A stretch of 13,847 bases of DNA from Faecalibacterium sp. CAG:74 (GTDB lineage Bacteria; Bacillota; Clostridia; Christensenellales; Aristaeellaceae). The stretch covers positions 1 through 13,847 of the forward strand of contig FR899818.1 of the NCBI GenBank assembly GCA_000437595.1, in the 5' to 3' direction. Shown in pieces: positions 10,172 through 13,847 of this stretch. The position numbers were made by a program, and so were the translations under genes. Below the pieces are notes generated by a model. The model worked only from the letters and a program-made list of their open reading frames with translations. It was not told the origin of the DNA and searched no databases. Numbering within the stretch: the stretch's first letter is position 1; every line of letters begins with the position of its first letter.

Positions 10172-11968
10172 TTAGTTCATCGGTACATACTCAAAGTCGA
10201 TTTCAATCGTCTTGATTTCGGCGATGACAGCGTCGTTGCGGTTGATGGGGGTCGGCGTTGCGCCGGCGAGGTTGCCGCCGGGCAGACGCGCGGTCTTGGG
10301 CACGCTCGTCACCCATTCGTTGTACAGATTCACGCGCGTGCACACGCCGTCGTCAGAGGTCGTGTAGGCGCGGCCCTTCAGGCGGTAGATTTCGCCGTTG
10401 ATGCGCACTTCCTTGATGTTAACGAGGTAGTTCGGGTACAGCGCTTCGCCGTTGCTGATGCCGATGGCGGCAAACGCGACGGACGCGGAGTAACCCTGCG
10501 CCGTGCCGGTGAAATCCAGCCCAACAGTGTACTTGCCTTCGCCCGTGATGATGGCGTTGGTCGCGACAAGTCCCTCGGAGATGGAATCCGCATTGTAGGT
10601 ATCGCCGACGCTGTGGGTGAGCGCCCAGCTGCCGTCGTTCCACATAATCCACGCCAGCGCGGTCTGGTCATCCACGACCACGGCATCTTGCAGGAAGGTC
10701 ACGGGGGCTTCCGCTGCAGCCGCCGCTGCTTCCGCCGCAGCAGCCGCCTGCACATCCGCATAATCCTGACCTTCTTCGTTCGCCTGACGCTTCTCCTGAT
10801 ACATCGCCAGAATATCGTCATCCGCGAAGGTCTGGGACACGCGCTTGTACAGCCCGCTGCAATCCCACAGGCAGTTCGTCAGGTTGTACTTGGTGCAGGC
10901 GTCAAGGAACGCCGTGTGGTACGCCAGCGTGTTGTCCTTCAGCCCGTCGCTGCACGGCAGCGCGCCGTATTCGCCGATGACCACGCCGTAGCCCGCCTCG
11001 GTGAATTTCGTCATCTTTTCCAGCTGCTGGTCAAGGTATTCGTAGTCGCTCACTTTGCCCCACTTGGTGGCGCTCACCGCGCTGGACGCGCCGCAGTACG
11101 ACCACGGATCGTAGTAATGGACAGAAACCATCAGCTTGCTGTCCACGGTGTCCTTGGGCATCTGGAAGCGATCGTCGCAGGTCTGGTTAATGTCGGTGCT
11201 GTAACCCGCAATCAGCAGGAAGCGGGTCGCGTTGTTACCGCCCGTCGCGCGGACGACATCCACAAACGTCTGGTTGATTTCGTTCGTCAGCGCGTACCGC
11301 TCGTCGTCGTTCAGGTAGGTAACGACGGAATCGGAGCAGTACAGCGGGGAATTTTCATCGAAGCGGCCGCCGAGCTCCTCGTTTGCGCTCTCGAAAATCA
11401 GGTAATCGGAGTAATCACGGAAGCGTTCGGCAATCTGCTGCCACATGCCCTTGTAGGCTTCCATGGCCAGTGCGCGGGTTTCAGCACTTTCCGAACCGAA
11501 CATGCCATACCAGCCGCCATCCCAATGGTCATTGATGATGACGTACATGCCCGCCTTGCGCGCATAGCAGACAACTTCCTCCACGCGGTCCATGTAGTCG
11601 GCGTCGATGGTGTAGTCGCCTTCATAGAGGTGGGTGGCGTTGGTCATCCAAGCCACGGGAATGCGGATGGTGTCAAAGCCCGCCGCTTTCATGCCGTCAA
11701 TCATGGCCTGCGTCGTTTTCGGCTGACCCCAGTGCGTCTCATAGCTAAGGGGCGTGTTCGTCTTGATGCCGACGTTGTTGTCGCAGGCTTCCAGGGTATT
11801 GCCGAGGTTGATGCCGTTGCCCATCAGGCGGGTAGCCTCCAGCGCCGTCAAGCCCTCGCGCATCACGCCGTTATCCACCGCTTCCGCCTCTTCCGCCGAC
11901 CCTACGCAGGGAATCAGCATCAGCACCGCCAGCATCAGGCTGAACAGGTGCAGGAACCGCTTCTTCAT
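10172..11968 (-). CDS. Secreted glycoside hydrolase family 5 (cellulase-type) with C-terminal accessory domain
   Basis: 598 residues from the ATG at 11968. A signal peptide (KKRFLHLFSLMLAVLMLIPCVGSA) is probably cleaved before EEAEA. The GH5 domain spans about 38-395: GNGINLGNTLEA, then IRIPVAW, NDHWDGGW, the acid/base Glu197 in ESANEE, His284 in SVHYYDPW and the nucleophile Glu333 in VIGEYGA. Such retaining enzymes hydrolyse beta-1,4-glucans or related glycans such as xyloglucan or mannan; the subfamily and substrate are undetermined. An alanine-rich linker (about 407-421) leads to a domain of about 170 residues that I do not recognise, possibly carbohydrate binding. No dockerin or sortase motif is seen, so the enzyme is probably released. 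An ATG at 11974 is in frame but only three bases from the ribosome binding site. The gene is a single transcription unit. Confidence 0.92.
   Translation of the reverse strand: MKKRFLHLFSLMLAVLMLIPCVGSAEEAEAVDNGVMREGLTALEATRLMGNGINLGNTLEACDNNVGIKTNTPLSYETHWGQPKTTQAMIDGMKAAGFDTIRIPVAWMTNATHLYEGDYTIDADYMDRVEEVVCYARKAGMYVIINDHWDGGWYGMFGSESAETRALAMEAYKGMWQQIAERFRDYSDYLIFESANEELGGRFDENSPLYCSDSVVTYLNDDERYALTNEINQTFVDVVRATGGNNATRFLLIAGYSTDINQTCDDRFQMPKDTVDSKLMVSVHYYDPWSYCGASSAVSATKWGKVSDYEYLDQQLEKMTKFTEAGYGVVIGEYGALPCSDGLKDNTLAYHTAFLDACTKYNLTNCLWDCSGLYKRVSQTFADDDILAMYQEKRQANEEGQDYADVQAAAAAEAAAAAAEAPVTFLQDAVVVDDQTALAWIMWNDGSWALTHSVGDTYNADSISEGLVATNAIITGEGKYTVGLDFTGTAQGYSASVAFAAIGISNGEALYPNYLVNIKEVRINGEIYRLKGRAYTTSDDGVCTRVNLYNEWVTSVPKTARLPGGNLAGATPTPINRNDAVIAEIKTIEIDFEYVPMN
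10175..10700 (-). other. Unrecognised C-terminal domain of the GH5 protein
   Basis: About residues 424-597, following the alanine-rich linker. Alternating hydrophobic and polar stretches with many Gly, Asn and aromatic residues (WIMWNDGSWALTH, YPNYLVNIKEVRINGEIY, KTIEIDFEYVP) suggest a beta-sandwich, as in many carbohydrate-binding modules. I cannot assign it to a named family. Confidence 0.55.
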
Positions 11969-11976
11969 ATCCATCG

Positions 11977-11983
11977 TTCCTTT
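11977..11983 (-). promoter_or_regulatory. Ribosome binding site fixing the GH5 start
   Basis: AAAGGAA on the minus strand. The ATG at 11966-11968 is at normal spacing (about nine bases); the ATG at 11972-11974 is only three bases away, too close for efficient initiation. Confidence 0.65.
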
Positions 11984-12014
11984 CTTCTGCGTATTTGACC
12001 GCAGTTTCCTTTTA

Positions 12015-12044
12015 ATTATAGCATCAGCGAAATCGTTTTGTCAA
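12015..12044 (-). promoter_or_regulatory. Near-consensus sigma-A promoter of the GH5 gene
   Basis: On the minus strand a perfect TTGACA (12039-12044), an 18-bp spacer and a perfect TATAAT (12015-12020) preceded by TGC, an extended -10. Transcription would begin near 12008, giving a leader of about 40 nt. A promoter this strong usually needs a repressor if the gene is inducible. Confidence 0.9.
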
Positions 12045-12067
12045 TGGATATTTGTCTGTCTATCCAT
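12044..12067. promoter_or_regulatory. Inverted repeat abutting the GH5 -35 (candidate operator)
   Basis: ATGGATA (12044-12050) and TATCCAT (12061-12067) are perfect complements separated by 10 bp. The proximal arm shares one base with the -35 hexamer. Position and symmetry suggest a regulator binding site; the regulator is unknown. Confidence 0.45.
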
Positions 12068-12116
12068 ATTTTCATGCCATATCTGCCAAGTTTCCGGTGG
12101 ATTTTCGCTGCCTTTT

Positions 12117-12160
12117 ACGAAAAAACGGTTTCGTATCGAAAATTGGTTTTCGTTCGACGA
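12117..12160. repeat. Cluster of CGAAAA/TTTTCG palindromes upstream of the GH5 promoter
   Basis: Three adjacent dyads: ACGAAA-N6-TTTCGT (12117-12134), CGAAAA-TTGG-TTTTCG (12137-12152) and TCGT-TCG-ACGA (12150-12160). The first two share CGAAAA...GGTTT(T)CG, with starts 19 bp apart, close to two helical turns. They lie about 75-115 bp upstream of the GH5 -35, as expected for activator or distal repressor sites. Confidence 0.5.
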
Positions 12161-12178
12161 TTATCTATTGATTTGAAG

Positions 12179-12218
12179 AAAAAAACAGCCTCCCGGCACA
12201 ATTCATGCCGGGAGGTTG
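12179..12218 (-). terminator. Terminator of the small secreted protein gene
   Basis: In the minus-strand transcript a perfect 10-bp stem, CCTCCCGGCA with TGCCGGGAGG (12206-12215 and 12189-12198), has a seven-base loop. It runs into seven T's (12179-12185). Confidence 0.94.
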
Positions 12219-12233
12219 CTTTGGACGGGTTGA

Positions 12234-12917
12234 TTACTCAATCGTCAGGTAGAGCGCCAGATTTTCCGCCGTCGCGGGCACGAAGGTCACATCCGCCTTT
12301 TCGTTCTGCGCGTTGATGACCGCGGTGAAGGCATCTTCATCCGCCGCTTCGCCGTTCACGAAATAGACGACGTTTTCGTTTTCATCCAGCTTGCTTTCCG
12401 CCAGCTCATTGTACTGCGCATCGCGGTTCTCGTCCTTGTAGAAGGTCGCCACGCCGGATTCCGCCGCGCTGCTGCTGAAGGAGAAGGAGCCATCTTCCTT
12501 CAGGCCAATCATCGCACGGTAGTAGAAGCCGTACGCACAGATGACTTCATCGGCGCTGGTCAGCACCAGATAGCCCAGTACTTCGCCGTTCACGGTCACA
12601 TTCAGCACCACGTCGAGCTTGCCGTCGCCGTCCACATCCAGCACAGCGAAGGAATCATAGCCTGCGCCCTCGGTGAACTCGTCGTTCAGGGCATCCTGCA
12701 GGGTCTTGTTCGTCTTGTCAGAGGGAACATAGACCTCGCTGCCGCCGTTCAGCACAGCCGCAATCGCCGGCAGATCCGCCGGGTCGCCCACCATATCCGC
12801 AACGGGGCTGGCAACAGGGCTGGCGACCGTGCTGGCAACGGGACTCACGGTTTCCGCCACGGCAAACGCGCACAGCATCATGGACAGCGCCATCATGATT
12901 GCAAGGAACTTCTTCAT
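12234..12917 (-). CDS. Small secreted protein with SPVA repeats and a DxDxDG motif
   Basis: 227 residues, function not recognised. A signal peptide (KKFLAIMMALSMMLCAFAVA) is probably cleaved before ETVSP. Four copies of S-P/T-V-A follow (about residues 25-40), then an acidic globular region. DVDGDGKLD at about 94-102 has the spacing of a calcium-binding EF-hand or FG-GAP/VCBS-type loop (Asp94, 96, 98, 102) and is followed by a beta-like stretch (VVLNVTVNGEVLGYLVL). Only one such loop is present, so it is not a dockerin. The protein is strongly acidic and would act outside the cell. The ATG at 12917 is nine bases from GAGAGG (12927-12932); the ATG at 12923 is only three bases away. It has its own promoter and terminator and lies upstream of the GH5 gene without being in its operon. 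Confidence 0.8.
   Translation of the reverse strand: MKKFLAIMMALSMMLCAFAVAETVSPVASTVASPVASPVADMVGDPADLPAIAAVLNGGSEVYVPSDKTNKTLQDALNDEFTEGAGYDSFAVLDVDGDGKLDVVLNVTVNGEVLGYLVLTSADEVICAYGFYYRAMIGLKEDGSFSFSSSAAESGVATFYKDENRDAQYNELAESKLDENENVVYFVNGEAADEDAFTAVINAQNEKADVTFVPATAENLALYLTIE
12798..12845 (-). repeat. Four tandem 12-bp repeats encoding S-P/T-V-A
   Basis: Four consecutive 12-base units encode SPVA, STVA, SPVA and SPVA just after the predicted signal-peptide cleavage site. Codons differ among copies (for example CCC, CCT and GTT, GTC). Short in-frame repeats like this can change copy number by slippage. Confidence 0.85.
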
Positions 12918-12948
12918 GTTCATTTTCCTCTCTTTCTTTTCCAGAATA

Positions 12949-12976
12949 TTTTCGCTGCGGAGAGCCGCCGCGAAAG
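12949..12976 (-). promoter_or_regulatory. Stem-loop in the 5' leader of the small secreted protein gene
   Basis: TTTCGC-t-GCGG (12950-12960) pairs with CCGC-c-GCGAAA (12965-12975) around a four-base loop, interrupted by one mismatch, with one more G-T pair outside. It lies between the promoter and the ribosome binding site. No U-tract follows, so an mRNA-stabilising or regulatory leader hairpin is more likely than a terminator. Confidence 0.5.
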
Positions 12977-13005
12977 TTTCGTTCCATTCTTTAGGAACAA
13001 AAAGC

Positions 13006-13034
13006 AGTATATCACATTTTTGTCCAATTGTCGA
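13006..13034 (-). promoter_or_regulatory. Sigma-A promoter of the small secreted protein gene
   Basis: On the minus strand, -35 TCGACA (13029-13034), a 17-bp spacer and -10 TATACT (13006-13011) preceded by TGA, an extended -10. Transcription would begin near 12999, giving a leader of about 80 nt. Confidence 0.75.
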
Positions 13035-13130
13035 TGGCGAATTGTAAATTCTATGCGATAAAATGGTTATAATTTATCCTTATTCCGCATATCATTCGCT
13101 TTTATGCTGTTTTTTTCTTTCATATTCGGC

Positions 13131-13178
13131 AAAAAGAATGCGGATGAGGCGCTTTTTTCACCTCGTCCGCATTCTTTT
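13131..13178 (-). terminator. Terminator of the ABC ATPase gene
   Basis: GAATGCGGA-T-GAGG (13136-13149) faces CCTC-G-TCCGCATTC (13161-13174), pairing over 13 of 14 positions with an 11-base loop. On the minus strand a five-T tail follows (13131-13135). The A-rich and T-rich flanks on both sides mean it could work in both directions. The rest of 13035-13130 is AT-rich with no gene recognised. Confidence 0.85.
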
Positions 13179-13189
13179 CATTTTTGACT

Positions 13190-13847
13190 TTATCCCAGCA
13201 GCATCCGGTCGTTGTTGATTTCGCTGCCGCTTGCTTTTTCAAACATCACCAGCAGGTCTTCGACGTGAATGCGCTTCTTCGTTTCCGCGTCGATATCGAG
13301 GATGATTTTGCCTTCATGCATCATGATGGTGCGGTTGCCGTACTCCAGCGCGTCTTTCATGTTATGCGTCACCATCATGGCCGTCAGATGGTTTTCCGCA
13401 ATGATTTTCTGCGTCAGCGTCAGCACATTTTTCGCCGTTTTGGGGTCAAGGGCGGCAGTGTGCTCATCCAGCAGGAGGAGTTTCGGCTGCTTGATGGTCG
13501 CCATCAGCAGCGTCAGCGCCTGCCGCTGTCCACCGGAAAGCAGACCGACCTTGCTGCTCATGCGTTCTTCCAGCCCCAGCCCCAGCGTCGCCAGCTTTTC
13601 GCGGTACTCGTCGCGTTCCTTCGCCGTGATGCCCCAGCGAAGCGTCCGCCCCTGCCCGCGGCGATACGCCAGCGCGAGGTTCTCCTCAATGTTCATCGTT
13701 GCCGCCGTGCCGTTCATCGGGTCTTGGAACACGCGCCCGAGATACTTCGCGCGCTTGTATTCCGGCAGGTGCGTCACATCCACGCCATCAATGACGATGC
13801 TGCCGCGATCCACCATAAACGTGCCTGCGACGGCGTTGAGCGTCGTG
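13190..13847 (-). CDS. ABC transporter ATP-binding protein (COG1101-like), 5' end outside the window
   Basis: The 3' part of an ATPase gene; the frame stays open to the window edge. The visible sequence begins TTLNAVAGTF, the end of a Walker A region (GKS would lie just outside), so the ATG at 13816 is internal. Seen in order are the Q-loop FQDPMNGTA, the signature LSGGQRQALTLLMA, Walker B LLLLDEHTAALDP, the H-loop VTHN and a C-terminal tail ending NDRMLLG. DEHTAALDPKT and the tail resemble the uncharacterised ATPase group COG1101, which usually accompanies a periplasmic-type binding protein and a permease (the TrpX/TrpY-like set). That suggests uptake of an amino acid or similar small molecule. 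Partner genes would lie upstream, beyond the right edge. The ATPase assignment is sure; the substrate is not. Confidence 0.92.
   Translation of the reverse strand, partial: TTLNAVAGTFMVDRGSIVIDGVDVTHLPEYKRAKYLGRVFQDPMNGTAATMNIEENLALAYRRGQGRTLRWGITAKERDEYREKLATLGLGLEERMSSKVGLLSGGQRQALTLLMATIKQPKLLLLDEHTAALDPKTAKNVLTLTQKIIAENHLTAMMVTHNMKDALEYGNRTIMMHEGKIILDIDAETKKRIHVEDLLVMFEKASGSEINNDRMLLG

Noticed and set aside
10613..11998. Plus-strand open frame of about 460 codons opposite the GH5 gene
   Set aside because: It is a shadow of the GH5 coding sequence. The minus frame has a signal peptide, catalytic residues, promoter and terminator; the plus frame has none of these.
13068..13073. TATAAT on the plus strand
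   Set aside because: The nearest TTG-type -35 is 20 bp away, and no plus-strand gene follows; it points into the 3' end of the minus-strand ABC gene. It is probably chance in an AT-rich spacer.

Overview
The window looks like chromosomal DNA from a GC-rich, gut-type member of the Clostridia (Firmicutes). The evidence is strong AGGAGG-type ribosome binding sites, sigma-A promoters with extended -10 elements, U-tailed hairpin terminators after most genes, short Gram-positive signal peptides, an arginine operon with carAB, a bile-salt-hydrolase-like enzyme and a secreted glycoside hydrolase. The species cannot be named from the sequence. Long open frames opposite the real genes, such as those antisense to carB and to the GH5 gene, follow from GC-rich third codon positions.

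Layout. Positions 79-720 (minus) hold an SGNH-hydrolase gene. Positions 785-6849 (minus) form an arginine/carbamoyl-phosphate operon, transcribed argF, carA, carB. Its last gene is unusual: CarB continues in frame, with no stop, into a full-length diaminopimelate epimerase (DapF) domain. The operon ends in a strong terminator (741-778) and starts behind a promoter near 7054-7082. It has a leader of about 200 nt with a possible ArgR site, and a second candidate promoter sits at that site. On the plus strand, 7166-8002 encodes a four-LysM protein with regularly spaced cysteines. It converges on a choloylglycine-hydrolase-family gene (8044-9015, minus), and the two share a hairpin terminator. A TauE/SafE (TSUP) exporter gene (9228-9998, plus) diverges from the hydrolase gene. 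Next come a secreted GH5 glycanase (10172-11968, minus) with an unrecognised C-terminal domain, a small secreted protein with a DxDxDG calcium-loop motif (12234-12917, minus), and the 3' part of an ABC-transporter ATPase (13190 to the window end, minus).

How they work together. CarAB makes carbamoyl phosphate and ArgF uses it to make citrulline, so the operon serves arginine synthesis (CarAB also feeds pyrimidines). The fused DapF domain would tie this to lysine/peptidoglycan synthesis, but the residue expected at one of its two catalytic cysteines is alanine. The hydrolase and exporter pair invites the idea that taurine or a sulfonate released from conjugated bile acids is handled by the exporter; this is inference only. 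The GH5 enzyme and the small secreted protein are separate transcription units with near-consensus promoters.

The most interesting points are the CarB-DapF fusion, the missing DapF cysteine, the divergent hydrolase/exporter pair with a nested dyad between its promoters, and a cluster of palindromes upstream of the GH5 gene. No CRISPR array, insertion sequence, tRNA or rRNA was seen.
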